From the NCBI GenBank assembly GCA_018806915.1, contig JAGKQI010000104.1:496001-560000 (forward strand): 64,000 bases of DNA. The letters run 5' to 3'. Origin of the DNA: Phytophthora colocasiae. Its lineage: Eukaryota; Oomycota; Peronosporomycetes; Peronosporales; Peronosporaceae. Of the stretch, positions 1 to 10,939 are shown one piece after another. Under the pieces are notes generated by a model, which had not been told where the DNA came from, ran no database searches, and saw nothing but the letters and a program-made list of their open reading frames with translations. The translations under genes were made by a program, and so were the position numbers. Within the stretch, counting starts at the first letter, position 1; each line of letters begins with the position of its first letter.

Positions 1-1461
1 AAGGAGAGTCTCAAGAAGATGACAAGTTATCTGTATTCAACGGCTAGCTGTGCATCGGACTACCAAGATGCCGCGCTGTTATGTCTTCTTTGGTATCTGT
101 TTGGACGTGCGTCGGATTTAACTTTCGTTCGGAAGCAGCAGCTCTCCATCGGAGCTGGTGAAGTGTTCTTCATTCGCTTCATCCGTGTGAAGACATCCGA
201 TGAGCAAGCGCTGTCACTCTTCCCTGATGGAGATCCCGCTACCTGCCCGCTGCTTGCACTGGCACTGGCCTTGATCGTGCAGGAGTCTCCGTGCGCCGCT
301 CTGCTCAACCACTTGCCAGTCAAGTCGAAGGACGTCCCTGTCGAGCTGACTGAGTCCATTCCGCTTCTGGACTTGCTCGATGACAGTAGCACGCCGGGTT
401 CCTCGCAGGCTCCAACAACAAGCTACACCACAAGCATCAAACCGGTAGCTGGTATCCACGCTCTCGTCAATCGCTTACTGGATCGTGTTGCTGGTCCAGC
501 TGGAGTTGAAGACGCGCTGACTTCTCACTCGTTTCGGAGAGGTGGTGCACAGCATGCGAACGCTTGCTCAGAGCTGACGGCGCAGTGGATATTCGATCGT
601 GGAGCTTGGAACTTGACCACGACGAACAAAGCTTTTGCATACGTCTTCAACACTCCAAAAGAAGATCACCAGGTCGCGAAGGTTCTGAGCGGGATGTCTC
701 CACGGCAAGCCTCTGTTCTTCCGTCGTTGGGTATCTTCGACTCGGTCACACAAGAGGAAATCAGAGCGGTTAGCTTCAAACTCTTCAATGCCAGCCATGG
801 ACTTGCCAACAAGTCCTTCAACCTCAGCAGTGGTGTGATTGATGTGCTGACAGCAACCATCATCCAACATTACCCGGCGTTGATGAAGATCAATGAAGAC
901 GCTCCCGCGATGAAGACGATCCAGCGCTGTACCGAAGCGTCTGGAGTGGCAACGACAAGCTTGTTGGCATGGTCACAGCAACTCGCGAGGTCAACTGCTC
1001 ACACGAAAGCCACAGCAGATGATCTAATGGGAGGGAACGCAAAGGCCAAAGTTGTGTTCGATCACCAAAGTGCCTTAATTGAACGGTTAATCGAGGTCAA
1101 TCGGAACCTTGAGGCTCGAGTCAACTTGATAGAGTCTACAAATTCATACGCGGCAGGTAAAACATCGGCATGTGAGAATCAAAAGAAGCGATCAAGAGAC
1201 GAAGATGAAAACGTACCAGTGAAGCGCCGGCGCCGATCAAAGACGATACCACTTGTGGACACCTGGTTCGCGTGGTATACTACAGTTCCGCGTGGATGGC
1301 TGAGCACGAACAAGCACAAGAAGTCCGACTCCAAGCAACTGGTGGCCTTCATGCGGCTGTTCATCGACGACGGGTACGCGCTCGACGAATCATCACCCAC
1401 CTACAAAGACAATGTCCGTCAGCTTGAGAGCGAGCATCGCAAGAAATCACAGCGTTCCTGA
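1..1461 (+). pseudogene. Tyrosine recombinase, copy 1 (5'-truncated by window, 3' frameshift)
   Basis: The frame is open from the first base. It matches the intact copy at 8108-10138 from its Lys-Glu-Ser-Leu-Lys-Lys-Met segment onward. The catalytic Arg (GRASDL), the HSFR box and the Tyr (AFAYVF) are all present, as is a basic KRRRR stretch before the C-terminal domain. One G is missing near 1425 compared with the intact copy, so the last 60 or so residues are replaced by a short different tail ending at 1461. The N-terminal part is outside the window. This is probably a non-functional or C-terminally altered recombinase, unless the missing base is a sequencing error. Confidence 0.8.
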
Positions 1462-1721
1462 GTGCACAAGGTATACCGTCAAAGGGTTCCAACGCGGTAC
1501 TCAAAGTGCTTCGTCAACTGCATCGCGAGGGTATCCTGAATGACCGCATCTCTGCCTACCAACAGCGCCTCGCGGTCGGCCGCATCGCAGATCCTGCACC
1601 AAGTCACTGCCGAAGTGTGCTCAAGGTGCGGTTGTAACGCAGTCCGGCGTCCATTGTAATGCAGCTTGCAATTTTTATCCCTGTTAGCAAATACATCGGC
1701 AACAGGCAATCGAGATTGAAT

Positions 1722-1785
1722 ATCGATGGGTGGAATCGAACCACCACCTTCCCTTTCGGGAGCTCTTCCGTTGAGCTACATCGAT
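1722..1785 (-). other. tRNA-like cloverleaf with box A/box B, unit 1
   Basis: On the minus strand the 64 nt fold as a tRNA: a perfect 7-bp acceptor stem (ATCGATG with CATCGAT), a TA spacer, a D arm (GCTC, 7-nt loop, GAGC) and a T arm (GGTGG, TTCGATT, CCACC). Only 16 nt lie between the D and T arms, where about 24 are expected. They form a 4-bp hairpin (TCCC-GAAA-GGGA) in place of the anticodon arm. Pol III-type box A (TAGCTCAACGG) and box B (GGTTCGATTCC) both fit consensus. It is antisense to and downstream of the recombinase gene. No functional anticodon can be assigned, so I call it tRNA-like rather than a tRNA gene. Confidence 0.65.
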
Positions 1786-2096
1786 GGGGGTTAGTACAAC
1801 AACATCGCAGGGATACTCATCTGGGTGCTCGACGGGGAATTACAAGCCTCAGTAACTTCGCGGCCAGGACAACCCTCTTAGGGACACCGATGCTCGGTGT
1901 CACCCCCTCAATTCACCCTCCTGGGTGGTCAATCGAGCACTGAGCTCGCAGGGCAAAATGGCGCAGTTGAATTGCATGTGTACCATTCATTTAACCTCGT
2001 AATTACTCCTGTCACATACACATATGGACCAATCAAACGTTTTTACTGAACCTCTATAAATCGGTGCAATATCAATTCTTGCGAGATGTTGATGCG

Positions 2097-2410
2097 TCGG
2101 ATGCAAGTCGGAATTGCACTGACGGTCGGAGTCGTTACGCTATGGATGAATATCATTAAGTCTCCGACTACACTAGATCAAAGTATGCTGAGAACTGGCC
2201 AATCAGACACTTCAATTACCTACTTTCGTAGTTTCGGCGAATCATTTCGCTCTCTTTTTGTCATTTTCACCCAATCAAAATGTGTATAGTGGCTGTAGTC
2301 GGACCTGAGCGATTCCGACGTATCGAGTCGGAAATAATGACTAGATATGTGTACCATGCTACAAATGAGTCGTATGCGTAGTATCACTCCCATATTTGCT
2401 GCGTCTCCGA
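2097..2410. promoter_or_regulatory. TCGGA/TCCGA motif cluster at unit junction and recombinase promoter
   Basis: The 350 bp before the unit 2 ATG (2440) contain eight TCGGA or TCCGA pentamers: 2097, 2108, 2126, 2163, 2299, 2314, 2328 and 2406. They occur in both orientations and span the inferred unit junction near 2153. The same region recurs before copies 3 and 4. It also holds CCAATCA near 2030 and a TATAAA-like sequence near 2055. The region is the recombinase promoter by position. The pentamers could be recombinase- or transcription-factor-binding sites, but that is inference from clustering alone. Confidence 0.4.
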
Positions 2411-2439
2411 CTACAAACGCCCAAGAACTTTAAAGAACA

Positions 2440-4485
2440 ATGAGTCTAAACGACCTCAAGCCTGCCAACACCAAGCGGGCGCGCGCGACAGCGGTGAAGG
2501 CTTTCGAGCGCTTCCTTACTGTTGAGAGCACTAACATGGAGCATGTCAGGGCTCTCATCGCCGAAATGGACCCCAGACGCGCAGAAAGTATTCTCGTGAC
2601 GCTAATGGATAAGTTTGGTGTGTACTTGGCCTTCCACGCAGGAGCTAGGGGCCAACCTCTATCGCGCCACTCCGCTGCTCAATATTTCCGCCAAGTGAAG
2701 TGCTGGCTTCTGGACGAGTATCCTGTTCAAGGTGGAGCTGTGGAACGGCAGCTGCTCAGTTTGGGGCGCACGCTTGAGCAGCACTGCGTCAAGCGTGAAA
2801 GTGGTGGTTTTGTCAAGAAGGCAGTTGCGTGCACGAAGGAGAGTCTCAAGAAGATGACAAGTTATCTGTATTCAACGGCTAGCTGTGCATCGGACTACCA
2901 AGATGCCGCGCTGTTATGTCTTCTTTGGTATCTGTTTGGACGTGCGTCGGATTTAACTTTCGTTCGGAAGCAGCAGCTCTCCATCGGAGCTGGTGAAGTG
3001 TTCTTCATTCGCTTCATCCGTGTGAAGACATCCGATGAGCAAGCGCTGTCACTCTTCCTGATGGAGATCCCGCTACCTGCCCGCTGCTTGCACTGGCACT
3101 GGCCTTGATCGTGCAGGAGTCTCCGTGCGCCGCTCTGCTCAACCACTTGCCAGTCAAGTCGAAGGACGTCCCTGTCGAGCTGACTGAGTCCATTCCGCTT
3201 CTGGACTTGCTCGATGACAGTAGCACGCCGGGTTCCTCGCAGGCTCCAACAACAAGCTACACCACAAGCATCAAACCGGTAGCTGGTATCCACGCTCTCG
3301 TCAATCGCTTACTGGATCGTGTTGCTGGTCCAGCTGGAGTTGAAGACGCGCTGACTTCTCACTCGTTTCGGAGAGGTGGTGCACAGCATGCGAACGCTTG
3401 CTCAGAGCTGACGGCGCAGTGGATATTCGATCGTGGAGCTTGGAACTTGACCACGACGAACAAAGCTTTTGCATACGTCTTCAACACTCCAAAAGAAGAT
3501 CACCAGGTCGCGAAGGTTCTGAGCGGGATGTCTCCACGGCAAGCCTCTGTTCTTCCGTCGTTGGGTATCTTCGACTCGGTCACACAAGAGGAAATCAGAG
3601 CGGTTAGCTTCAAACTCTTCAATGCCAGCCATGGACTTGCCAACAAGTCCTTCAACCTCAGCAGTGGTGTGATTGATGTGCTGACAGCAACCATCATCCA
3701 ACATTACCCGGCGTTGATGAAGATCAATGAAGACGCTCCCGCGATGAAGACGATCCAGCGCTGTACCGAAGCGTCTGGAGTGGCAACGACAAGCTTGTTG
3801 GCATGGTCACAGCAACTCGCGAGGTCAACTGCTCACACGAAAGCCACAGCAGATGATCTAATGGGAGGGAACGCAAAGGCCAAAGTTGTGTTCGATCACC
3901 AAAGTGCCTTAATTGAACGGTTAATCGAGGTCAATCGGAACCTTGAGGCTCGAGTCAACTTGATAGAGTCTACAAATTCATACGCGGCAGGTAAAACATC
4001 GGCATGTGAGAATCAAAAGAAGCGATCAAGAGACGAAGATGAAAACGTACCAGTGAAGCGCCGGCGCCGATCAAAGACGATACCACTTGTGGACACCTGG
4101 TTCGCGTGGTATACTACAGTTCCGCGTGGATGGCTGAGCACGAACAAGCACAAGAAGTCCGACCTCCAAGCAACTGGTGGCCTTCATGCGGCTGTTCATC
4201 GACGACGGGTACGCGCTCGACGAATCATCACCCACCTACAAAGACAATGTCCGTCAGCTTGAGAGGCGAGCATCGCAAGAAATCACAGCGTTCCTGGAGT
4301 GCACAAGGTATACCGTCAAAGCGGTTCCAACGCGGTACTCAAAGTGCTTCGTCAACTGCATCGCGAGGGTATCCTGAATGACCGCATCTCTGCCTACCAA
4401 CAGCGCCTCGCGGTCGGCCGCATCGCAGATCCTGCACCAAGTCACTGCCGAAGTGTGCTCAAGGTGCGGTTGTAACGCAGTCCGG
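2440..4485 (+). pseudogene. Tyrosine recombinase, copy 2 (frameshifted)
   Basis: The start MSLNDLKPANTKRARAT is shared with the intact copy. The first frame runs to 3108 and breaks near 3056, where one C is missing from a CCC run. The reading then continues in another frame from 3105 to 4262 and contains the HSFR box, the catalytic Tyr and the basic NLS-like stretch. Further single-base insertions near 4164 and 4265 scramble the C-terminal domain. Near codon 41 there is also a small in-frame difference (EM inserted in the ALIAVDPRR segment). The gene is clearly derived from the same recombinase and cannot give a full protein as written. Confidence 0.85.
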
Positions 4486-4558
4486 CGTCCATTGTAATGC
4501 AGCTTGCAATTTTATCCCTGTTAGCAAATACATCGGCAACAGGCAATCGAGATTGAAT

Positions 4559-4622
4559 ATCGATGGGTGGAATCGAACCACCACCTTCCCTTTCGGGAGC
4601 TCTTCCGTTGAGCTACATCGAT
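4559..4622 (-). other. tRNA-like cloverleaf, unit 2
   Basis: Identical to the 64-nt tRNA-like sequence of unit 1 (1722-1785), with the same perfect acceptor stem, D arm, T arm, shortened anticodon arm and box A/box B. It lies after the recombinase gene on the opposite strand. Confidence 0.65.
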
Positions 4623-5276
4623 GGGGGTTAGTACAACAACATCGCAGGGATACTCATCTGGGTGCTCGACGGGGAATTACAAGCCTCAGTAACTTCGCGG
4701 CCAGGACAACCCTCTTAGGGACACCGATGCTCGGTGTCACCCCCTCAATTCACCCTCCTGGGTGGTCAATCGAGCACTGAGCTCGCAGGGCAAAATGGCG
4801 CAGTTGAATTGCATGTGTACCATTCATTTAACCTCGTAATTACTCCTGTCACATACACATATGGACCAATCAAACGTTTTACTGAACCTCTATAAATCGG
4901 TGCAATATCAATTCTTGCGAGATGTTGATGCGTCGGATGCAAGTCGGAATTGCACTGACGGTCGGAGTCGTTACGCTATGGATGAATATCATTAAGTCTC
5001 CGACTACACTAGATCAAAGTATGCTGAGAACTGGCCAATCAGACACTTCAATTACCTACTTTCGTAGTTTCGGCGAATCATTTCGCTCTCTTTTTGTCAT
5101 TTTCACCCAATCAAAATGTGTATAGTGGCTGTAGTCGGACCTGAGCGATTCCGACGTATCGAGTCGGAAATAATGACTAGATATGTGTACCATGCTACAA
5201 AATGAGTCGTATGCGTAGTATCACTCCCATATTTGCTGCGTCTCCGACTACAAACGCCCAAGAACTTTAAAGAACA

Positions 5277-7309
5277 ATGAGTCTAAACGACCTCAAGCCT
5301 GCCAACACCAAGCGGGCGCGCGCGACAGCGGTGAAGGCTTTCGAGCGCTTCCTTACTGTTGAGAGCACTAACATGGAGCATGTCAGGGCTCTCATCGCCG
5401 TGGACCCAAGACGCGCAGAAAGTATTCTCGTGACGCTAATGGATAAGTTTGGTGTACTTGGCCTTCCACGCAGGAGCTAGGGGCCAACCTCTATCGCGCC
5501 ACTCCGCTGCTCAATATTTCCGCCAAGTGAAGTGCTGGCTTCTGGACGAGTATCCTGTTCAAGGTGGAGCTGTGGAACGGCAGCTGCTCAGTTTGGGGCG
5601 CACGCTTGAGCAGCACTGCGTCAAGCGTGAAAGTGGTGGTTTTGTCAAGAAGGCAGTTGCGTGCACGAAGGAGAGTCTCAAGAAGATGACAAGTTATCTG
5701 TATTCAACGGCTAGCTGTGCATCGGACTACCAAGATGCCGCGCTGTTATGTCTTCTTTGGTATCTGTTTGGACGTGCGTCGGATTTAACTTTCGTTCGGA
5801 AGCAGCAGCTCTCCATCGGAGCTGGTGAAGTGTTCTTCATTCGCTTCATCCGTGTGAAGACATCCGATGAGCAAGCGCTGTCACTCTTCCCTGATGGAGA
5901 TCCCGCTACCTGCCCGCTGCTTGCACTGGCACTGGCCTTGATCGTGCAGGAGTCTCCGTGCGCCGCTCTGCTCAACCACTTGCCAGTCAAGTCGAAGGAC
6001 GTCCCTGTCGAGCTGACTGAGTCCATTCCGCTTCTGGACTTGCTCGATGACAGTAGCACGCCGGGTTCCTCGCAGGCTCCAACAACAAGCTACACCACAA
6101 GCATCAAACCGGTAGCTGGTATCCACGCTCTCGTCAATCGCTTACTGGATCGTGTTGCTGGTCCAGCTGGAGTTGAAGACGCGCTGACTTCTCACTCGTT
6201 TCGGAGAGGTGGTGCACAGCATGCGAACGCTTGCTCAGAGCTGACGGCGCAGTGGATATTCGATCGTGGAGCTTGGAACTTGACCACGACGAACAAAGCT
6301 TTTGCATACGTCTTCAACACTCCAAAAGAAGATCACCAGGTCGCGAAGGTTCTGAGCGGGATGTCTCCACGGCAAGCCTCTGTTCTTCCGTCGTTGGGTA
6401 TCTTCGACTCGGTCACACAAGAGGAAATCAGAGCGGTTAGCTTCAAACTCTTCAATGCCAGCCATGGACTTGCCAACAAGTCCTTCAACCTCAGCAGTGG
6501 TGTGATTGATGTGCTGACAGCAACCATCATCCAACATTACCCGGCGTTGATGAAGATCAATGAAGACGCTCCCGCGATGAAGACGATCCAGCGCTGTACC
6601 GAAGCGTCTGGAGTGGCAACGACAAGCTTGTTGGCATGGTCACAGCAACTCGCGAGGTCAACTGCTCGGGCTAACGAAAGCCACAGCAGATGATCTAATG
6701 GGAGGGAACGCAAAGGCCAAAGTTGTGTTCGATCACCAAAGTGCCTTAATTGAACGGTTAATCGAGGTCAATCGGAACCTTGAGGCTCGAGTCAACTTGA
6801 TAGAGTCTACAAATTCATACGCGGCAGGTAAAACATCGGCATGTGAGAATCAAAAGAAGCGATCAAGAGACGAAGATGAAAACGTACCAGTGAAGCGCCG
6901 GCGCCGATCAAAGACGATACCACTTGTGGACACCTGGTTCGCGTGGTATACTACAGTTCCGCGTGGATGGCTGAGCACGAACAAGCACAAGAAGTCCGAC
7001 TCCAAGCAACTGGTGGCCTTCATGCGGCTGTTCATCGACGACGGGTACGCGCTCGACGAATCATCACCCACCTACAAAGACAATGTCCGTCAGCTTGGAG
7101 AGCGAGCATCGCAAGAAATCACAGCGTTCCTGAGTGCACAAGGTATACCGTCAAAGGGTTCCAACGCGGTACTCAAAGTGCTTCGTCAACTGCATCGCGA
7201 GGGTATCCTGAATGACCGCATCTCTGCCTACCAACAGCGCCTCGCGGTCGGCCGCATCGCAGATCCTGCACCAAGTCACTGCCGAAGTGTGCTCAAGGTG
7301 CGGTTGTAA
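5277..7309 (+). pseudogene. Tyrosine recombinase, copy 3 (two frame disruptions)
   Basis: This copy has the same start as the intact one. It breaks first near 5451, where GT is missing from a GTGTGT run, so the initial frame stops at 5480. The downstream frame then runs to 6693. A second disruption lies near 6668, where CACAC of the intact copy is replaced by a longer GGGCTA segment, giving a stop at 6691-6693. The C-terminal part (coiled segment, basic stretch, C-terminal domain) is open again from 6698 to 7309 with the normal ending. All three catalytic motifs are present between the breaks. Confidence 0.85.
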
Positions 7310-7393
7310 CGCAGTCCGGCGTCCATTGTAATGCAGCTTGCAATTTTTATCCCTGTTAGCAAATACATCGGCAACAGGCAATCGAGATTGAAT

Positions 7394-7457
7394 ATCGATG
7401 GGTGGAATCGAACCACCACCTTCCCTTTCGGGAGCTCTTCCGTTGAGCTACATCGAT
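7394..7457 (-). other. tRNA-like cloverleaf, unit 3
   Basis: Same 64-nt sequence and fold as in units 1, 2 and 4, with intact box A and box B and the truncated anticodon arm. Confidence 0.65.
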
Positions 7458-8107
7458 GGGGGTTAGTACAACAACATCGCAGGGATACTCATCTGGGTGC
7501 TCGACGGGGAATTACAAGCCTCAGTAACTTCGCGGCCAGGACAACCTCTTAGGGACACCGATGCTCGGTGTCACCTCAATTCACCCTCCTGGGTGGTCAA
7601 TCGAGCACTGAGCTCGCAGGGCAAAATGGCGCAGTTGAATTGCATGTGTACCATTCATTTAACCTCGTAATTACTCCTGTCACATACACATATGGACCAA
7701 TCAAACGTTTTTACTGAACCTCTATAAATCGGTGCAATATCAATTCTTGCGAGATGTTGATGCGTCGGATGCAAGTCGGAATTGCACTGACGGTCGGAGT
7801 CGTTACGCTATGGATGAATATCATTAAGTCTCCGACTACACTAGATCAAAGTATGCTGAGAACTGGCCAATCAGACACTTCAATTACCTACTTTCGTAGT
7901 TTCGGCGAATCATTTCGCTCTCTTTTTGTCATTTTCACCCAATCAAAATGTGTATAGTGGCTGTAGTCGGACCTGAGCGATTCCGACGTATCGAGTCGGA
8001 AATAATGACTAGATATGTGTACCATGCTACAAATGAGTCGTATGCGTAGTATCACTCCCATATTTGCTGCGTCTCCGACTACAAACGCCCAAGAACTTTA
8101 AAGAACA

Positions 8108-10138
8108 ATGAGTCTAAACGACCTCAAGCCTGCCAACACCAAGCGGGCGCGCGCGACAGCGGTGAAGGCTTTCGAGCGCTTCCTTACTGTTGAGAGCACT
8201 AACATGGAGCATGTCAGGGCTCTCATCGCCGTGGACCCAAGACGCGCAGAAAGTATTCTCGTGACGCTAATGGATAAGTTTGGTGTGTACTTGGCCTTCC
8301 ACGCAGGAGCTAGGGGCCAACCTCTATCGCGCCACTCCGCTGCTCAATATTTCCGCCAAGTGAAGTGCTGGCTTCTGGACGAGTATCCTGTTCAAGGTGG
8401 AGCTGTGGAACGGCAGCTGCTCAGTTTGGGGCGCACGCTTGAGCAGCACTGCGTCAAGCGTGAAAGTGGTGGTTTTGTCAAGAAGGCAGTTGCGTGCACG
8501 AAGGAGAGTCTCAAGAAGATGACAAGTTATCTGTATTCAACGGCTAGCTGTGCATCGGACTACCAAGATGCCGCGCTGTTATGTCTTCTTTGGTATCTGT
8601 TTGGACGTGCGTCGGATTTAACTTTCGTTCGGAAGCAGCAGCTCTCCATCGGAGCTGGTGAAGTGTTCTTCATTCGCTTCATCCGTGTGAAGACATCCGA
8701 TGAGCAAGCGCTGTCACTCTTCCCTGATGGAGATCCCGCTACCTGCCCGCTGCTTGCACTGGCACTGGCCTTGATCGTGCAGGAGTCTCCGTGCGCCGCT
8801 CTGCTCAACCACTTGCCAGTCAAGTCGAAGGACGTCCCTGTCGAGCTGACTGAGTCCATTCCGCTTCTGGACTTGCTCGATGACAGTAGCACGCCGGGTT
8901 CCTCGCAGGCTCCAACAACAAGCTACACCACAAGCATCAAACCGGTAGCTGGTATCCACGCTCTCGTCAATCGCTTACTGGATCGTGTTGCTGGTCCAGC
9001 TGGAGTTGAAGACGCGCTGACTTCTCACTCGTTTCGGAGAGGTGGTGCACAGCATGCGAACGCTTGCTCAGAGCTGACGGCGCAGTGGATATTCGATCGT
9101 GGAGCTTGGAACTTGACCACGACGAACAAAGCTTTTGCATACGTCTTCAACACTCCAAAAGAAGATCACCAGGTCGCGAAGGTTCTGAGCGGGATGTCTC
9201 CACGGCAAGCCTCTGTTCTTCCGTCGTTGGGTATCTTCGACTCGGTCACACAAGAGGAAATCAGAGCGGTTAGCTTCAAACTCTTCAATGCCAGCCATGG
9301 ACTTGCCAACAAGTCCTTCAACCTCAGCAGTGGTGTGATTGATGTGCTGACAGCAACCATCATCCAACATTACCCGGCGTTGATGAAGATCAATGAAGAC
9401 GCTCCCGCGATGAAGACGATCCAGCGCTGTACCGAAGCGTCTGGAGTGGCAACGACAAGCTTGTTGGCATGGTCACAGCAACTCGCGAGGTCAACTGCTC
9501 ACACGAAAGCCACAGCAGATGATCTAATGGGAGGGAACGCAAAGGCCAAAGTTGTGTTCGATCACCAAAGTGCCTTAATTGAACGGTTAATCGAGGTCAA
9601 TCGGAACCTTGAGGCTCGAGTCAACTTGATAGAGTCTACAAATTCATACGCGGCAGGTAAAACATCGGCATGTGAGAATCAAAAGAAGCGATCAAGAGAC
9701 GAAGATGAAAACGTACCAGTGAAGCGCCGGCGCCGATCAAAGACGATACCACTTGTGGACACCTGGTTCGCGTGGTATACTACAGTTCCGCGTGGATGGC
9801 TGAGCACGAACAAGCACAAGAAGTCCGACTCCAAGCAACTGGTGGCCTTCATGCGGCTGTTCATCGACGACAGGTACGCGCTCGACGAATCATCACCCAC
9901 CTACAAAGACAATGTCCGTCAGCTTGGAGAGCGAGCATCGCAAGAAATCACAGCGTTCCTGAGTGCACAAGGTATACCGTCAAAGGGTTCCAACGCGGTA
10001 CTCAAAGTGCTTCGTCAACTGCATCGCGAGGGTATCCTGAATGACCGCATCTCTGCCTACCAACAGCGCCTCGCGGTCGGCCGCATCGCAGATCCTGCAC
10101 CAAGTCACTGCCGAAGTGTGCTCAAGGTGCGGTTGTAA
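8108..10138 (+). CDS. Crypton-type tyrosine recombinase (intact copy)
   Basis: The 676-aa protein would catalyse insertion and excision of the element by DNA strand exchange in the nucleus. Visible tyrosine-recombinase residues are Arg167 (GRASDL), His307 and Arg310 (HSFRRGG) and Tyr345 (AFAYVF), in the order expected for R...HxxR...Y enzymes. The N-terminal 130 residues resemble the helical core-binding (SAM-like) domain. Residues about 480-520 look coiled, followed by a Lys/Arg-rich NLS-like run near 535. The C-terminal 110 residues (WFAWYTTVPRGW onward) may bind DNA, as GCR1_C-type domains do in fungal Cryptons, but this is weak. The ATG is chosen because all complete copies share it. Compared with the other copies there is one Gly-to-Arg change near residue 589. 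Crypton assignment is from architecture; no search was run. Confidence 0.85.
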   Translation: MSLNDLKPANTKRARATAVKAFERFLTVESTNMEHVRALIAVDPRRAESILVTLMDKFGVYLAFHAGARGQPLSRHSAAQYFRQVKCWLLDEYPVQGGAVERQLLSLGRTLEQHCVKRESGGFVKKAVACTKESLKKMTSYLYSTASCASDYQDAALLCLLWYLFGRASDLTFVRKQQLSIGAGEVFFIRFIRVKTSDEQALSLFPDGDPATCPLLALALALIVQESPCAALLNHLPVKSKDVPVELTESIPLLDLLDDSSTPGSSQAPTTSYTTSIKPVAGIHALVNRLLDRVAGPAGVEDALTSHSFRRGGAQHANACSELTAQWIFDRGAWNLTTTNKAFAYVFNTPKEDHQVAKVLSGMSPRQASVLPSLGIFDSVTQEEIRAVSFKLFNASHGLANKSFNLSSGVIDVLTATIIQHYPALMKINEDAPAMKTIQRCTEASGVATTSLLAWSQQLARSTAHTKATADDLMGGNAKAKVVFDHQSALIERLIEVNRNLEARVNLIESTNSYAAGKTSACENQKKRSRDEDENVPVKRRRRSKTIPLVDTWFAWYTTVPRGWLSTNKHKKSDSKQLVAFMRLFIDDRYALDESSPTYKDNVRQLGERASQEITAFLSAQGIPSKGSNAVLKVLRQLHREGILNDRISAYQQRLAVGRIADPAPSHCRSVLKVRL

Positions 10139-10222
10139 CGCAGTCCGGCGTCCATTGTAATGCAGCTTGCAATTTTTATCCCTGTTAGCAAATACATCGG
10201 CAACAGGCAATCGAGATTGAAT

Positions 10223-10286
10223 ATCGATGGGTGGAATCGAACCACCACCTTCCCTTTCGGGAGCTCTTCCGTTGAGCTACATCGAT
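10223..10286 (-). other. tRNA-like cloverleaf, unit 4
   Basis: Same 64-nt sequence and fold as in units 1-3: perfect acceptor stem, D arm, T arm, box A and box B, shortened anticodon arm. Confidence 0.65.
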
Positions 10287-10939
10287 GGGGGTTAGTACAA
10301 CAACATCGCAGGGATACACATCTGGGTGCTCGACGGGGAATTACAAGCCTCAGTAACTTCGCGGCCAGGACAACCCTCTTAGGGACACCGATGCTCGGTG
10401 TCACCCCCTCAATTCACCCTCCTGGGTGGTCAATCGAGCACTGAGCTCGCAGGGCAAAATGGCGCAGTTGAATTGCATGTGTACCATTCATTTAACCTCG
10501 TAATTACTCCTGTCACATACACATATGGACCAATCAAACGTTTTTACTGAACCTCTATAAATCGGTGCAATATCAATTCTTGCGAGATGTTGATGCGTCG
10601 GATGCAAGTCGGAATTGCACTGACGGTCGGAGTCGTTACGCTATGGATGAATATCGTATTTTTTCCGACAGACAACTTAGTAGGAACTGTGCCAATCAGA
10701 CACTTCAATTACCTCTGACCAATCACGGAGTCTCCATTCACTATTTTCATCCAATCAAAACCGCTTAAAGATAAAGTTTTAGTCGGACTGAGCGATTCCG
10801 ACATATTTGTCGGAAGCGAGACAAATGACTAGATATATGTACCATAGCTACAAATGTAGTCGTATGCGTATATCACTATTCAAATATCCTCTCTACTACA
10901 AAATAGGCCCAAAAACTAATATAGGACGTTGTGGAGCTG

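Larger units (their letters stand above)
1..2153 (+). mobile_element. Crypton-like element, unit 1 of a tandem array (5' end outside window)
   Basis: This is the first of five head-to-tail units. The unit boundary is placed at the TATGGATGAATAT segment (from 2141), because similarity to the other units also stops near the equivalent point at the right edge of the array (about 13771). Equivalent points recur at 4977, 7809 and 10642, giving periods of 2836, 2832 and 2833 bp. The unit holds the recombinase gene, a roughly 260-bp spacer with an antisense tRNA-like sequence, and the junction region. The upstream part lies left of the window, so the array may continue there. The exact ends are inferred. 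Confidence 0.8.
2154..4989 (+). mobile_element. Crypton-like element, unit 2
   Basis: Second unit, about 2836 bp, nearly identical to units 1, 3 and 4 over its whole length, including spacer and tRNA-like sequence. Differences are mostly one- to three-base indels, including a gene-inactivating one at 3056 and others at about 4164, 4265, 4296 and 4322. The element lies head-to-tail with its neighbours and shows no intervening target sequence. That is as expected if copies were added by site-specific recombination or by unequal crossing-over. Confidence 0.85.
4990..7821 (+). mobile_element. Crypton-like element, unit 3
   Basis: Third unit, about 2832 bp, head-to-tail with units 2 and 4. The tRNA-like region and the junction region with TCGGA motifs are conserved. 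Small deletions near 7550-7580 shorten a C-rich spacer segment (CCCTC runs) compared with the other units. Confidence 0.85.
7822..10654 (+). mobile_element. Crypton-like element, unit 4 (intact recombinase)
   Basis: Fourth unit, about 2833 bp, the only one with an uninterrupted recombinase gene. On its right it abuts the old, degenerate unit 5: after the shared TATGGATGAATAT at 10642 the sequence switches to the diverged version. This unit is the best reference for the element. Confidence 0.88.

Noticed and set aside
568..870. 100-aa minus-strand frame repeated in every Crypton unit
   Set aside because: It is a reverse-strand shadow of the recombinase gene and recurs only because the units are identical.
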